Shown: positions 23,707-33,368, numbered from the stretch's first letter. The stretch is DNA of 64,000 nucleotides from Amycolatopsis iheyensis (GCF_024703995.1 NZ_JAMXQV010000028.1:62001-126000), one strand, 5' to 3'. Numbers and translations are program-made. The notes: generated by a model from the sequence alone, not told the origin.

Positions 23707-24322
23707 CCTCCGGGTGGTGGAACATCGGTGCGACGTGGTTGTGGAACGCGTGCCCCGCGTCCTCCTGGACGTGGATCTCCGCCCCCGGGTGCGCCGCCAC
23801 GCCCGCCTCCACGAGCGCCACGTCCGAGCGCGGGATGTACGGGTCCTGCCCGCCGAAGTGGAACTGGATCGGGCAGGTGATCTTCGCCAGGTCCGCGATC
23901 TGCCCCGGCACCGTCGAGCCGTAGAACGACACCGCCGTGTCCGGGGCGCCCTCGGCCGCCGCCGAGAACGCCAGCGAACCGCCCAGGCAGAAGCCGAGCA
24001 CCCCGACCCCGCCGGCGTTCGAGGGCTGCTCGCGCAGGTGGGCCACCGTGTCGAGGACGTCGGACAGGCCCAGCGCCGGGTCGAACTCCGCCGACACCGC
24101 CATCGAAGCCGCCACGCCCGCTTCGTCGTGGGTCGACGACCAGCCCGGCGCCGTGCGCCAGAACAGCTCCGGGACCGCGACGACGTAACCGCGCCCGGCC
24201 AGGTCCGCGGCGACCGATCGCAGGTAGTCGTCCAGGCCGAAGATCTCCTGGATCACCACCAGGCCCGGGCCGCGCCCCGACTGGGGCAGCCACACCGGCA
24301 GGTCCGTCAGCACGCTCGTCAT
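23642..24322 (-). CDS. Dienelactone hydrolase family protein
   Basis: Alpha/beta hydrolase of 226 residues. The catalytic triad is visible: Cys in GVLGFCLGGSLAF (about 112), Asp in HFGGQDPYIP (about 160) and His in EDAGHAFHNH (about 192). The N-terminal block VVIQEIFGLDDYLRSVAADLAGRGY is the DLH marker (quoted only in part of its run: IQEIFGL). It hydrolyses dienelactones or related esters. ATG overlaps the stop of the arginase-family gene (ATGA). Confidence 0.9.
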   Translation of the reverse strand: MTSVLTDLPVWLPQSGRGPGLVVIQEIFGLDDYLRSVAADLAGRGYVVAVPELFWRTAPGWSSTHDEAGVAASMAVSAEFDPALGLSDVLDTVAHLREQPSNAGGVGVLGFCLGGSLAFSAAAEGAPDTAVSFYGSTVPGQIADLAKITCPIQFHFGGQDPYIPRSDVALVEAGVAAHPGAEIHVQEDAGHAFHNHVAPMFHHPEAAARAWDLTTAFLRQTLPLSA

Positions 24323-25167
24323 CGCAGGGCCCTTTCCAGGACGTCGGCGACCAGGGCGGCTTGGCGGCCGTCCGGGTCGAGGTCGGGGTCGAACACCGTC
24401 AGCTCGAAGCCCGCCGCGCCCGGCCGGGACAGCAGCTCCCGCAGCACCGCGACCAAAGTGGACGGATCCAGCCCGCCGGTGTCCGGACTGTCCACTGCGG
24501 ACACATACGCCGGGTCGAGGACGTCGATGTCCACGTGGACCCAGAAGCCGTCCAGGTCCGGCAGTGAGGGCACCGGCTCGGCGGCCAGCAGCTCCGCGGA
24601 GGTGACGGCAGTGATCCCCGCGGCGCGCAGCCGGTCGGCCGAACGCATGCCCAGCGCCAGCACGTCGCTGTCCCGGACGTACGGCCGCAGCCCGTCGATG
24701 TCGGCGAGGTCGTCGGCGCCGCGGCCGGTCATGATCGCCAGGTCCTCGCCCGCCGCCGCCTGGACGGGGTCGGCGCCGCCCGGGTGGCGGAAGTCGTCGT
24801 GGCCGTCCAGGTACGCGATGCCGAAGCGGCCTTCGCGGCGCAGCGCCAGCATCGGGCCCAGCGAGATCGAGCAGTCGCCGCCGAGCACCACCGGGAACCC
24901 ACCCGACGAACGGACCGAAGCGATCCGTGTCGCCAGCGCGCGTGTGTGCGCCGCGATGGCCGCCGAGTTGCGGACGCCGTCGCCCGGCGACCAGGTGCCG
25001 ACGTACCGGCCCGGCGTCACGACACCGCCGTCGGACGCGCCGAGGCGGTCGAGGATGCCGAGGTCGCGCAGCACGCCGGGCGTCTTGTAGCAGCCCGGGG
25101 CGGCGCCCTCGGCCGGCGGGCGGAGGCCCAGGTTGGACGGCGCGTCGATCAGGACGTAGTTCCCCAC
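24319..25167 (-). CDS. Arginase/agmatinase/formiminoglutamase family hydrolase
   Basis: Ureohydrolase-fold protein of 282 residues with a binuclear manganese site. Metal motifs in order: GGDCSISLGP (about 95), YLDGHDDFRHP (about 120; Gly where DAHxD is usual) and VHVDIDVLDPAY (about 205). The substrate may be arginine, agmatine, guanidino acids or formiminoglutamate; no pathway neighbours decide it. Translationally coupled to the dienelactone hydrolase downstream. Divergent from the TrpB2 gene. Confidence 0.88.
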   Translation of the reverse strand: MGNYVLIDAPSNLGLRPPAEGAAPGCYKTPGVLRDLGILDRLGASDGGVVTPGRYVGTWSPGDGVRNSAAIAAHTRALATRIASVRSSGGFPVVLGGDCSISLGPMLALRREGRFGIAYLDGHDDFRHPGGADPVQAAAGEDLAIMTGRGADDLADIDGLRPYVRDSDVLALGMRSADRLRAAGITAVTSAELLAAEPVPSLPDLDGFWVHVDIDVLDPAYVSAVDSPDTGGLDPSTLVAVLRELLSRPGAAGFELTVFDPDLDPDGRQAALVADVLERALR

Positions 25168-25232
25168 CCGGTCACCGTACTGGCTCCGCGGCCGGAGGCG
25201 TCCTAAGTTGAGGTGCCGACCTAGGAGGCTCG

Positions 25233-26585
25233 ATGGCTGAGAAGACCAAGTACATCCTGGACGAAGACGAGCTGCCGACCCAGTGGTACAACGTCATCCC
25301 CGACCTGCCGGAGCCGCCGCCCCCGCCCCTGCACCCCGGCACCCGCGAGCCCGTCGGCCCGGACGACCTGGCCCCGCTCTTCCCACAGGCGCTCATCGCC
25401 CAAGAGGTGACGACTGATCGTTATGTCGACATCCCGGAGGAGGTGCGGGAGGTCTACCGGCTCTGGCGGCCGTCACCGCTGTTCCGGGCGCGGCGGCTGG
25501 AGAAGGCGCTCGGCACGCCGGCGCGGATCTACTACAAGTACGAAGGCGTCAGCCCGGTCGGCTCGCACAAGCCGAACACCGCGGTGCCGCAGGCGTTCTA
25601 CAACGCGCAGGAGGGCGTCAGCCGGCTGACCACCGAGACCGGCGCGGGCCAGTGGGGGAGCGCGCTCGCGTTCGCCTGCGCCCAGTACGGGCTGGAGTGC
25701 GAGGTCTGGCAGGTGCGGGCGTCCTACGACCAGAAGCCCTACCGCAAGCTGATGATGGAGACGTTCGGCGCGACGGTCCACCCGAGCCCGTCCGAGCTGA
25801 CGGAGTCCGGCCGGGCGATCCTCAAGGACCACCCGGATTCGACCGGCAGCCTCGGGATCGCGATCAGCGAAGCCGTCGAGCAGGCGGCGCAGGACCCGGA
25901 CGCGCGGTACGCGCTGGGCAGCGTGCTCAACCACGTGCTGCTGCACCAGACGGTCATCGGTGAGGAAGCGCTCAAGCAGTTCGAGCTGGCCGGCGACACC
26001 CCGGACGTCCTGGTCGGCTGCACCGGCGGCGGCTCGAACTTCGGCGGGCTCGCGTTCCCGTTCCTGCGGGAGAAGCTGGCCGGCCGGATGAACCCGGTGA
26101 TCCGCGCGGTCGAGCCGGCCGCGTGCCCGTCGCTGACGCGCGGGAAGTACGCCTACGACTTCGGTGACACCGCCGGGCTCACGCCGTTGCTGAAGATGCA
26201 CACGCTGGGCCACGAGTTCATCCCGGACCCGATCCACGCGGGCGGCCTGCGCTACCACGGGATGTCGCCGCTGATCTCGCACATCTACGAGCTGGGCCTG
26301 ATCGAGGCGATCGCGATCGGGCAGCAGGAGTGCTTCGCGGCGGGCGTCCGGTTCGCGCGGTCGGAGGGCATCATCCCGGCACCCGAGCCGACGCACGCGC
26401 TGGCCGCGTGCATCCAGGAAGCGTTGCGGTGCAAGGAGACGGGTGAGGAGAAGGTGATCCTCACGGCGCTGTGCGGCCACGCGCACCTGGACCTGCCGGC
26501 ATACGGCGCGTACTTGGCGGGCGACATGGTGGACAACGAACTGTCCGCGGCCACCCTCGAAAACTCCCTCGCCACGCTTCCGTAA
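25233..26585 (+). CDS. TrpB2-type tryptophan synthase beta subunit-like enzyme
   Basis: PLP enzyme of 450 residues. The PLP Lys113 is in GSHKPNTA, the phosphate loop is [10 protein letters not shown], and the N-terminal extension (residues 1-75, [15 protein letters not shown]) is specific to the TrpB2 class, which occurs away from trpA and can make tryptophan from indole and serine. A strong ribosome binding site AGGAGG lies seven bases before the ATG. No trp genes are near. Its 3' end is followed by the second hairpin repeat array. Confidence 0.92.
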   Translation: MAEKTKYILDEDELPTQWYNVIPDLPEPPPPPLHPGTREPVGPDDLAPLFPQALIAQEVTTDRYVDIPEEVREVYRLWRPSPLFRARRLEKALGTPARIYYKYEGVSPVGSHKPNTAVPQAFYNAQEGVSRLTTETGAGQWGSALAFACAQYGLECEVWQVRASYDQKPYRKLMMETFGATVHPSPSELTESGRAILKDHPDSTGSLGIAISEAVEQAAQDPDARYALGSVLNHVLLHQTVIGEEALKQFELAGDTPDVLVGCTGGGSNFGGLAFPFLREKLAGRMNPVIRAVEPAACPSLTRGKYAYDFGDTAGLTPLLKMHTLGHEFIPDPIHAGGLRYHGMSPLISHIYELGLIEAIAIGQQECFAAGVRFARSEGIIPAPEPTHALAACIQEALRCKETGEEKVILTALCGHAHLDLPAYGAYLAGDMVDNELSAATLENSLATLP

Positions 26586-26598
26586 CCGCTCGCCTCAA

Positions 26599-26743
26599 GC
26601 GCCCCAATGTGGCGTTGGGTGCGTTGGATGCACCGAACGCCACATTGGGTGCGTTGGATGCACCGAACGCCACATTGGGTGCGTTGGATGCACCGAACGC
26701 CACATTGGGTGCGCTAGACGCACCCAACGCCACATTGGGGCGC
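26599..26743. repeat. 30-bp tandem hairpin repeat array, copy 2
   Basis: Four 30-bp units from 26611 to 26730, of which the second and third are identical, each with the dyad GGTGC/GCACC. The ends are 25-bp perfect inverted repeats: 26599-26623 (begins GCGCCCCAATGTG) and 26719-26743 (ends CACATTGGGGCGC). It lies between the convergent TrpB2 and diguanylate cyclase genes. Architecture and much of the sequence match the array at 17416-17562. Short open frames across it on both strands are not considered genes. Confidence 0.9.
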
Positions 26744-26759
26744 ATGGGGGGCGGGGTGG

Positions 26760-28034
26760 TCAGAGGGTGTCGGGGATTTCGGGGCGGAGGAGCTCGTCGT
26801 GGGGGCGGGAAAGGACCACCCGGTCGCGGCCCGCCGCCTTGGCCGCGAACACCGCGTCGTCCGCGGCCTGTAGCAGGATCGTGTACTCCGTGGCCGTCTC
26901 CGGGTAGACCGCCGCGCCGATCGAGGCCGTCAGGCCGCCGATCACCTCCGCCTTGCCCGGGCGGATCACCGGCACCCGGACCTCGACGCGGGCGATCGCC
27001 GCGCGGATGCGGTCCGCGATCGACGCGATCTCCGCGCTCGTCGCGCCCGGGAGCAGGACCACGAACTCGTCGCCGCCGAAGCGGCCGACGTAGTCGCCGC
27101 CGCGGACCGAGCCCTGGATCGCCGCCGCGATCGCGCGCAGGACCTCGTCGCCCGCCAAGTGGCCGTTGCCGTCGTCGATGGCCTTGAAGTGGTCGATGTC
27201 GATCATCAGGATGCCCGCGGTCGAGGACAGCTCCGCCGCGCGCGCCAGCTCGTTGCGCGCCAGCTGGACCCAGAACTCCGGCGCCAGCAACGCCGTCTTC
27301 GAGTCCGTGCGCGCCGCGGCCTGGAACTGCGGCAGCAGCAACCCGATGTGCAGCGCCACCGGCGTCACCATGAGCACCGGCAGCAGCCACGGCCGGACCG
27401 TCATCACCAGCGCGATCCCGCACCCGACGCCGACCGCGGCCAGCACGATCAGCACGTCGGACGGGTTGCCGAACGCCTGCCGCGCCGGCTTGCCCGGGTT
27501 CGACATCACGATCGCGAGGATCACCAGCACGTAGTTGAGTCCGAAGTAGACGAGCCCGGACAGCAGCAGCGCGGTCATCCCGCCGAAGCCGTCGAGGTAG
27601 GGCACGTACGGCGCGACGTGCCCGGTGCCCGCCCACAGCACCGCGCCCGCCGCCGTGCAGGCGAGGACGACCGTGGCCCCGGAGAACACTTTCCGGTGAA
27701 CCACACCGCGTCGCTTGTAGACGCGCACCCACGAGTGCGCGTAGCTGACCGCGATCACCAAGGTGGCCAACGGCGGTGGTAGCAGCAGGAGCCCCGCGAA
27801 GATCCAGATCGACTGCAGGTGCATGTGCGGCCGGCCGTCGGCGGCCAGCTCGCGGATGCGCTCGATGCGTTGTGCCGCTTCGAGGTGCACGATCTCGCCG
27901 GCCAGGATGAGGCCGCACCAGAGCAGCGACTGGGTCGTGAGGGGCACGAGCGCGGCCGTTGCGAGGACCGCGGTCAGCGCCAGCACGTCGACGATGAGGA
28001 CATAGCCGAACACCGGAGTGGCCAGCTTCCACAT
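26760..28034 (-). CDS. Membrane-bound diguanylate cyclase (GGDEF)
   Basis: Makes cyclic di-GMP from two GTP. The 424-residue product has about six hydrophobic segments in residues 1-235, then a GGDEF domain. The active-site motif GGDEF is intact at residues 320-324, and an inhibitory I-site RGGD lies at 311-314, exactly five residues ahead, so product feedback is expected. The N-terminal helices may be a sensor. The ATG at 28034 ([10 protein letters not shown]) is chosen; a GTG at 28106 would add 24 charged residues. Divergent from the PTDWT-repeat gene. Confidence 0.92.
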   Translation of the reverse strand: MWKLATPVFGYVLIVDVLALTAVLATAALVPLTTQSLLWCGLILAGEIVHLEAAQRIERIRELAADGRPHMHLQSIWIFAGLLLLPPPLATLVIAVSYAHSWVRVYKRRGVVHRKVFSGATVVLACTAAGAVLWAGTGHVAPYVPYLDGFGGMTALLLSGLVYFGLNYVLVILAIVMSNPGKPARQAFGNPSDVLIVLAAVGVGCGIALVMTVRPWLLPVLMVTPVALHIGLLLPQFQAAARTDSKTALLAPEFWVQLARNELARAAELSSTAGILMIDIDHFKAIDDGNGHLAGDEVLRAIAAAIQGSVRGGDYVGRFGGDEFVVLLPGATSAEIASIADRIRAAIARVEVRVPVIRPGKAEVIGGLTASIGAAVYPETATEYTILLQAADDAVFAAKAAGRDRVVLSRPHDELLRPEIPDTL

Positions 28035-28242
28035 CGCCCACGTACGGATACCCGATCGTGGACGTTCTGAGCTGGGCTTTCGCCCAGAGGACCCGGACAA
28101 TCCCACGAAACGCCCCTCTTCTCAGGACGGAACTCTTCGCGGAAATCGTCACTGTAATCGAATGAACGCGGTGTGTCACTAGGCCGGTCAGGCTACCGTC
28201 CGGTCACGCACCGTGCAAGATCCCTCACGAACAGGAGAAATC

Positions 28243-28500
28243 ATGTCGCACTTCCTGCCCAACGCGAACATCGTCCCGTCCCGCCGGCGCGCGCAGCGGC
28301 CGACCGACTGGACCCGGCAGCTCCCCACCGACTGGACCCGCGCGATCCCGACCGACTGGACCCCGCGGCAGCTGCCGACCGACTGGACCGCCCGCGAACT
28401 GCCCACCGACTGGACCGTGCGCGAGCTGCCGACCGATTGGACCCGGCCCGGCGTCTCGTCACCGCTGCCGCAGTGCCCGACCGATTGGACGCGGCCCTGA
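28243..28500 (+). CDS. Small protein with seven PTDWT repeats
   Basis: No known family recognised. The 85-residue product has a 19-residue leader (MSHFLPNANIVPSRRRAQR) and then PTDWT seven times, at residues 20, 28, 36, 45, 54, 63 and 79, usually preceded by Leu and followed by Arg; one Cys at 78. Spacing is 8-9 residues except the last. AGGAGA lies five to ten bases before the ATG. The repeats differ only at synonymous third positions (CCG/CCC, GAC/GAT, ACC/ACG), showing protein-level conservation. No signal peptide. A multi-core peptide precursor or a binding-repeat protein are options; no modifying enzyme is adjacent, but a convergent MFS gene starts its stop 30 bases on. Confidence 0.85.
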   Translation: MSHFLPNANIVPSRRRAQRPTDWTRQLPTDWTRAIPTDWTPRQLPTDWTARELPTDWTVRELPTDWTRPGVSSPLPQCPTDWTRP

Positions 28501-28530
28501 CCAGTGCCCGGTGACCGGCTTTCCCGCCGG

Positions 28531-29730
28531 TCACCGGGATTCCGGCTGCGCGCGCCGCCACCACCCCGCCGCGCCGAACGCCGCGACGACGCCGATCGCC
28601 CCGGCCGCCGCGACGACGCCGTGCGGGGCCGCGTGCTCGGCCGCGACCCCGGCCAGCACCACGCCGAGGCCCTGCGACACCCGCAACGCCGTCAACGCGA
28701 AGCCGAACGCCTGCGCGCGCTGGGTTTCCGGCGTCAGCTGCACGAAAGTCGTGTTGGCGATGAGGTTGTACGAACTGGCCACCCCGGACAGCGTCAGCAA
28801 GGCCAGCGTCGCTTCGAGGTCCGGCCGCAGCGCGCACCCCAGCAGCGCCGCGCACGCCAGCACGGCCAGCGGCCCGAGCAGGCGGGCCCGCCGGGGAGGC
28901 GGGATCCGGGACAGTGCCGCCATCCCGAGCACGTTCCCCAGCGCGTACGCCCCGAGCAGCAGCCCGACCACCACCGCGCCGCCGCCCAGCTCCGCCGCGT
29001 ACGGCGCGGCGATCGCCTCACCCGCGATGTAGGTCCCCGACACGCACCCGAGCGCGACCAGCGCGAGCCGGCGCCGGTCGCCGACGACCACCGTCCAGCC
29101 CGCGCGCACGTGCCGCCACCACCGCACTCCCGAAGACTCCCGTGGCGGCCGGGACCGCACGCCGGTGACCAGGAACAGTGCCGACACCGCGAAACTCACC
29201 GCGTCCGCGAGCAACGCGCCGCCGGCGCCGACGGCCGCCACCAGCAGCCCGCCGAGCGCGAACCCGGCGACCTGGCCCGCCTGCACGAGCATCATCAGCA
29301 GGCCCATCCCGGGCACGAACGTCTCCCCGGGCAACACTTGCGGCAGCAGCGCGGCCCGCGCGGAGTTCCACACCGGGTTGAACAGCTGGACGCCGACCAG
29401 CAGCGCCGCCACCGCCGGCAACGGCAAGCCGGGCACGGCCATCACGGCGACCGCCACCGCACGCACGACGTCGCACACGACCATCACCGCGCGCGGTGGG
29501 TGCCGGTCGGCCAGCCCGGACAGCAGCGGGCCGCCGAAGAGGTCCGGCAGGAACGTCAGCGCGTACGTCAGCGCGGCCCAGCCCGGCGAGTTCGTGCGGT
29601 CGTAGACCAGGATCGACAACGCGACCCGCGCCAGCTGGTCACCGGTGACCGAGACGAGCTGCGCCGAGAACAGCGCTCGGAACTCGGTCACCGCGAGGAC
29701 CGCTCGGAAGCCTGCGGCACGCACCGTCAT
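28531..29730 (-). CDS. MFS transporter (MFS_3/enterobactin exporter-like)
   Basis: Twelve-segment major facilitator of 399 residues. N-terminal blocks FRALFSAQLVSVTGDQLARVAL and PDLFGGPLLSGLADRHPPR resemble the enterobactin-exporter type MFS_3 group, suggesting efflux. ATG at 29730 is chosen over a GTG six bases upstream. It lies downstream of the VanW gene with a 43-base gap and converges on the PTDWT-repeat gene; a role in exporting that product is speculation. Confidence 0.87.
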   Translation of the reverse strand: MTVRAAGFRAVLAVTEFRALFSAQLVSVTGDQLARVALSILVYDRTNSPGWAALTYALTFLPDLFGGPLLSGLADRHPPRAVMVVCDVVRAVAVAVMAVPGLPLPAVAALLVGVQLFNPVWNSARAALLPQVLPGETFVPGMGLLMMLVQAGQVAGFALGGLLVAAVGAGGALLADAVSFAVSALFLVTGVRSRPPRESSGVRWWRHVRAGWTVVVGDRRRLALVALGCVSGTYIAGEAIAAPYAAELGGGAVVVGLLLGAYALGNVLGMAALSRIPPPRRARLLGPLAVLACAALLGCALRPDLEATLALLTLSGVASSYNLIANTTFVQLTPETQRAQAFGFALTALRVSQGLGVVLAGVAAEHAAPHGVVAAAGAIGVVAAFGAAGWWRRAQPESR

Positions 29731-29773
29731 GAACACCCACGGTACCTCCGTGGCTGCTCAGCGTGAACAGCCG

Positions 29774-31552
29774 TTAGGAGGGGTCGCAGGTGATTTTCGG
29801 TTGCGGGTTGTAACGGACGTTGCGGGTCGAGCGGCTGACCTCGCGGCCGGACGCGACGTCCTTGAGCACCCGGGTGTCGCTCGTGGTGAAGCCCGGCGCG
29901 CCGTTGGAGGCGTGGCAGTTCTCCGCCGGCCCCGGCTTGGTCGGCGGGTCGGTCGGGTTCGAGCGCCCGCCCTGGATCGACTCGACGGTGTAGCGCTTGG
30001 TGCCCCATAGCTTCACGGTGATCGACGACGGCGACCAGATCGTCTGGATCGCGATGCCGGTCGTCGAGTCGTTCGTGAACTTGATGTCGATGACGCTGGC
30101 GCCGTTGGGGTTCTGGAACACTGTCGCCTCGCGCGCGGCGGGGTAGCGGCTGATGTAGTAGCTGTGCTCCTTGTGCCCCGCGTCCTTCATGCCCCCGAAG
30201 TACGCCGCGTTGTACAGCGTGGTCGCGAACTGCGAGATGCCACCGCCGACTTCGCGCGCCGGGGCGCCGTTCTCGATGACGCCGGCCTCGACGTACCCCT
30301 GCGGCTTGCCGCGCGGGCCGGTGAACCCGTTGAGGCTGAAGGTTTCCCCCGGCTTGACGATGGCGCCGTTGACCTTCTGCGCGACGACGCGGATGTTCGT
30401 GCCCGAGTCGGCCGCGAAACCGCCGGTGGTGAACTCGCCGACGACCTCCTTGACGCCCAGCTGGTTCGCCTGCTCGGTCGTCACCTTCGCGGGCGCGTCC
30501 TTGTAGATCGCCGGCACCTCGCGGCCGTCGGTCTTCTTGAGCACCTCGGGCAGCGGCTTGAGGCTCGGGTCCCAGTCGATCGTCCGGCCGTCGGTGGACG
30601 GGTCGACCGTCGGCTTGCCGCCCTCGAAGACGATGGTCGCCTCCTTGCCCTCCTTCTCGGTGGACTTCAGCTGCGGCCCGGCGGCTTCGGCGATCTTGGC
30701 GTTGTCGATCTTCGGCGTCAGGCCGCCGCCCTCGGCGGGCTCGAAGCTCAGCGCCGCGGCGATCGCCTCCGGCTTGACGGTGGCGTTCTTGCCCTCGCCC
30801 TTGACCACCAGCGGGCCGGAGACAGCGGGACGCGCGAACTGCTCCAGCGCGGCCTGGACGCCTTCGGCGGTGGTGCGGACCGGCGTGCCGGCCACCGGCA
30901 GCGCCAGGGTCTCGCCGCTCGCCCACTTCTCGACGACGGCGGTCTTCGCGGCCGCGACGTCGAGCTTCTGCCCGGGCTTCGGCGGCACGGCGACCGGGTT
31001 CGCGCCCTCGAACTTCACGGTGCCCTCGGCCGGGTCGCGGTCGACCTGGCCGCGCAGCCCCTCGAGCGCGGCGGCGAGCTTGGCGTCGTCGGCGTGGCTG
31101 ACGACGCCGACCTCGCGGCTGGAGAACAGCGACGCCAGGCGCGTGAACGGGTTCAGCGGCTGCTCGCCAGCCTGGTCGAGGGTCTGCGCCCAGTCGAGCT
31201 TCAGCCCGGCGAGCGTCGGCGACAGGGTGCCCTGGACGTCGCCGGCGGTGACGGCCATCGGGCGCGTGAGCCGCGGCTCGATCTTGCCGCGCAGCTCCTG
31301 CTCGGCGGCGTCGCGGCCCATCCCGCCGACGTCGACGCCCGCGACGGTCACCCCGCGCGGCACGCTGCCCTGGCTGACGAGCAGGTCGACGCCGTAGATC
31401 ACGACGAGCAGGCCCAGCACCCCGCCCGCGATCCAGCCGGCCTTGCGCAGGTCGCGCTTCTTCGGGGGGTCCGGGTCCGGCTCGGGCCGGACGACCGGCA
31501 GGACGTCCGTCTGCTCACCGTGTGACTCGGGCCAGCGCGGTTCGTACGGCAA
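29774..31552 (-). CDS. VanW family protein with peptidoglycan-binding-like domains
   Basis: A 592-residue membrane-anchored cell-wall protein. Residues 1-37 are cytoplasmic and proline-rich, 38-60 form one membrane segment (AGWIAGGVLGLLVVIYGVDL), then come two YoaR-like/PG_binding_4 modules (about 100-380) and a VanW domain (about 385-510; GETFSLNGFTGPRGKPQGY, GGGISQFATTLYNAAYF). A C-terminal tail has two Cys (ENCHAS, ITCDPS). VanW is named for glycopeptide-resistance clusters but its activity is unknown, and no other van genes are present here. Confidence 0.9.
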   Translation of the reverse strand: MPYEPRWPESHGEQTDVLPVVRPEPDPDPPKKRDLRKAGWIAGGVLGLLVVIYGVDLLVSQGSVPRGVTVAGVDVGGMGRDAAEQELRGKIEPRLTRPMAVTAGDVQGTLSPTLAGLKLDWAQTLDQAGEQPLNPFTRLASLFSSREVGVVSHADDAKLAAALEGLRGQVDRDPAEGTVKFEGANPVAVPPKPGQKLDVAAAKTAVVEKWASGETLALPVAGTPVRTTAEGVQAALEQFARPAVSGPLVVKGEGKNATVKPEAIAAALSFEPAEGGGLTPKIDNAKIAEAAGPQLKSTEKEGKEATIVFEGGKPTVDPSTDGRTIDWDPSLKPLPEVLKKTDGREVPAIYKDAPAKVTTEQANQLGVKEVVGEFTTGGFAADSGTNIRVVAQKVNGAIVKPGETFSLNGFTGPRGKPQGYVEAGVIENGAPAREVGGGISQFATTLYNAAYFGGMKDAGHKEHSYYISRYPAAREATVFQNPNGASVIDIKFTNDSTTGIAIQTIWSPSSITVKLWGTKRYTVESIQGGRSNPTDPPTKPGPAENCHASNGAPGFTTSDTRVLKDVASGREVSRSTRNVRYNPQPKITCDPS

Positions 31553-31655
31553 CTCTCCACCCCTTCAACGCGGCGCAGGGTCGCGCCGGTGACGGGATCA
31601 GCGTACGTGGCACCCGGACAAGCCGTACGACTCGCCCTAACGGGGGATGAACCGG

Positions 31656-33368
31656 TCACCGCGCGTCGGGCTCCGGATTGTGCCCAGCCCGCGCCAGGAA
31701 GTCGAAGTCGCAGCCTTCGTCCGCCTGCGTGATGTGGTCGCTGTAGAGCGCACCGTAACCCCGTTCGAAGCGGGGCGCCGGTTCGGTCCACTCCGCACGC
31801 CGCCGCGCCAGCTCCGCATCGGACACCTCCAGCCGCAGGACCCGCGAAGGAACGTCCAGGGTGATCAGGTCGCCGTCGCGGACCAAGGCCAGCGGCCCGC
31901 CGACGTGCGACTCCGGCGCGACGTGCAGCACGCACGCGCCGTAGCTCGTGCCGCTCATCCGCGCGTCGGAGATCCGGACCATGTCCCGCACGCCCTGTTC
32001 GAGCAGGTGGGCCGGGATCGGCAGCATCCCGTACTCCGGCATGCCGGGACCGCCGAGCGGGCCCGAACCACGCAGCACCAGCACGGAATCGGCCGTGATG
32101 GCCGGGTTTTCGACGCGCTTCTTGAGGTCGGCGTAGTTCTCGAACACGACGGCCGGCCCGGTGTGGGTCAGCAGGTGCGGCTCGGCGGCGATGTGCTTGA
32201 CCACCGCGCCCGACGGGGCCAGGTTGCCGTGCAGCACGGCGACCCCGCCCTCGGCGGCCACCGGGTTGTCGCGGGTGCGGATGACGTCGTCGTCGTGCAC
32301 CCGCGCGGCCGCGAGGTCCTCGCCGAGCGTGCGGCCGGTGACCGTGACGCGCTCGGGGTGCAGCAGGTCGGTCAGCCGCGACAACAGCCCGGGCAGCCCG
32401 CCCGCGTAGTAGAAGTCCTCCATCAGCCAGGCGCCGCCCGGCCGGATGTTCGCCAGCACCGGCACCCGCCGCGCGATCGCGTCGAAGTCGGCCAGCGACA
32501 CGTCGATTCCGCTGCGCCCGGCCATCGCGATCAGGTGGATCACCGCGTTGGTCGACCCGCCCAGCGCGAGCACGGTGGTGATCGCGTCGGAATAGGCCCG
32601 TTCGTCCAGGATCTGCGTGATGGTCAGGTCTTCCCAGACCATGTCGACGATCCGCGCGCCGCTGGCCGCGGCCATCCGGTGGTGCGCCGAATCGACGGCC
32701 GGGATCGACGCCGCGCCCGGCAGCGTCACGCCGAGCACCTCGGCGGCCGACGTCATCGTGGACGCCGTCCCCATCGTCATGCAGTGCCCCGGCGACCGCG
32801 CGAGCCCGCGCTCCAGTTCGGACAGTTCGGCGTCGCCGATCAGCCCGGCACGCTTGTCGTCCCAGTACTTCCACATGTCGGTGCCGCTGCCCAGGACCTC
32901 GTCGCGCCAGTGCCCGCGCAGCATCGGCCCGGCCGGGACGAAGATGGCGGGCAGTCCCGCGCTCGCCGCGCCCATCAGCAGCGCCGGGGTGGTCTTGTCG
33001 CAGCCGCCCATCAGCACGGCGCCGTCGATCGGGTAGGACCGCAGGATCTCCTCGGTCTCCATCGCGAGCAGGTTGCGGTAGAGCATGGGCGTGGGTTTCT
33101 GGTAGGTCTCCGACAGCGTCGCGACGGGGAACTCCAGCGGGAAGCCGCCGGCCTGCCAGACACCGCGCTTGACCTGCTCCGCGCGTTCGCGCAGGTGCAT
33201 GTGGCACGGGTTGATGTCCGACCAGGTGTTGAGGATGCCGATGACCGGTTTGCCGAGGTGCTCCTCCGGGTTGTAGCCCAGTTGCCGGCTGCGGGCGCGG
33301 TGGCTGAAGTCGCGTAGTTCGCCGCCGCCGAACCACCGGTGGCTGCGGAGCTCCTCGGGTGCTTTCAT
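31656..33368 (-). CDS. IlvD/Edd family dehydratase, sugar-acid type
   Basis: Iron-sulfur dehydratase of 570 residues. Cluster Cys are in GGCDKTTPA and SPGHCMTMGTAST, with NTWSDINPCHMHLRERAEQV near the N-terminus and SDARMSGTSYGACVLHVAPES near the C-terminus (each quoted in part). These blocks resemble L-arabonate or D-xylonate dehydratases more than the valine pathway enzyme, and an adjacent divergent GntR regulator also suggests catabolism. The ATG at 33368 gives family length; an upstream open frame overlaps the regulator. Confidence 0.88.
   Translation of the reverse strand: MKAPEELRSHRWFGGGELRDFSHRARSRQLGYNPEEHLGKPVIGILNTWSDINPCHMHLRERAEQVKRGVWQAGGFPLEFPVATLSETYQKPTPMLYRNLLAMETEEILRSYPIDGAVLMGGCDKTTPALLMGAASAGLPAIFVPAGPMLRGHWRDEVLGSGTDMWKYWDDKRAGLIGDAELSELERGLARSPGHCMTMGTASTMTSAAEVLGVTLPGAASIPAVDSAHHRMAAASGARIVDMVWEDLTITQILDERAYSDAITTVLALGGSTNAVIHLIAMAGRSGIDVSLADFDAIARRVPVLANIRPGGAWLMEDFYYAGGLPGLLSRLTDLLHPERVTVTGRTLGEDLAAARVHDDDVIRTRDNPVAAEGGVAVLHGNLAPSGAVVKHIAAEPHLLTHTGPAVVFENYADLKKRVENPAITADSVLVLRGSGPLGGPGMPEYGMLPIPAHLLEQGVRDMVRISDARMSGTSYGACVLHVAPESHVGGPLALVRDGDLITLDVPSRVLRLEVSDAELARRRAEWTEPAPRFERGYGALYSDHITQADEGCDFDFLARAGHNPEPDAR

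Noticed and set aside
26599-26750. Coding repeats across the second array (Pro-Asn-Ala-Thr-Leu-Gly type on either strand)
   Set aside because: Because 30 is a multiple of three, both strands stay open by construction. There is no ribosome binding site, and the reading differs between the arrays.
28120-28160. Extracytoplasmic sigma promoter (GGAAC then CGTC) upstream of the PTDWT gene
   Set aside because: The spacing is 13 bases, too short for the usual 15-19, and it is one of several weak matches, so it was not listed as a feature.
29774-31552. VanW as evidence of a glycopeptide resistance cluster
   Set aside because: No vanHAX, vanRS or vanY genes are present; stand-alone VanW proteins are common in actinomycetes.
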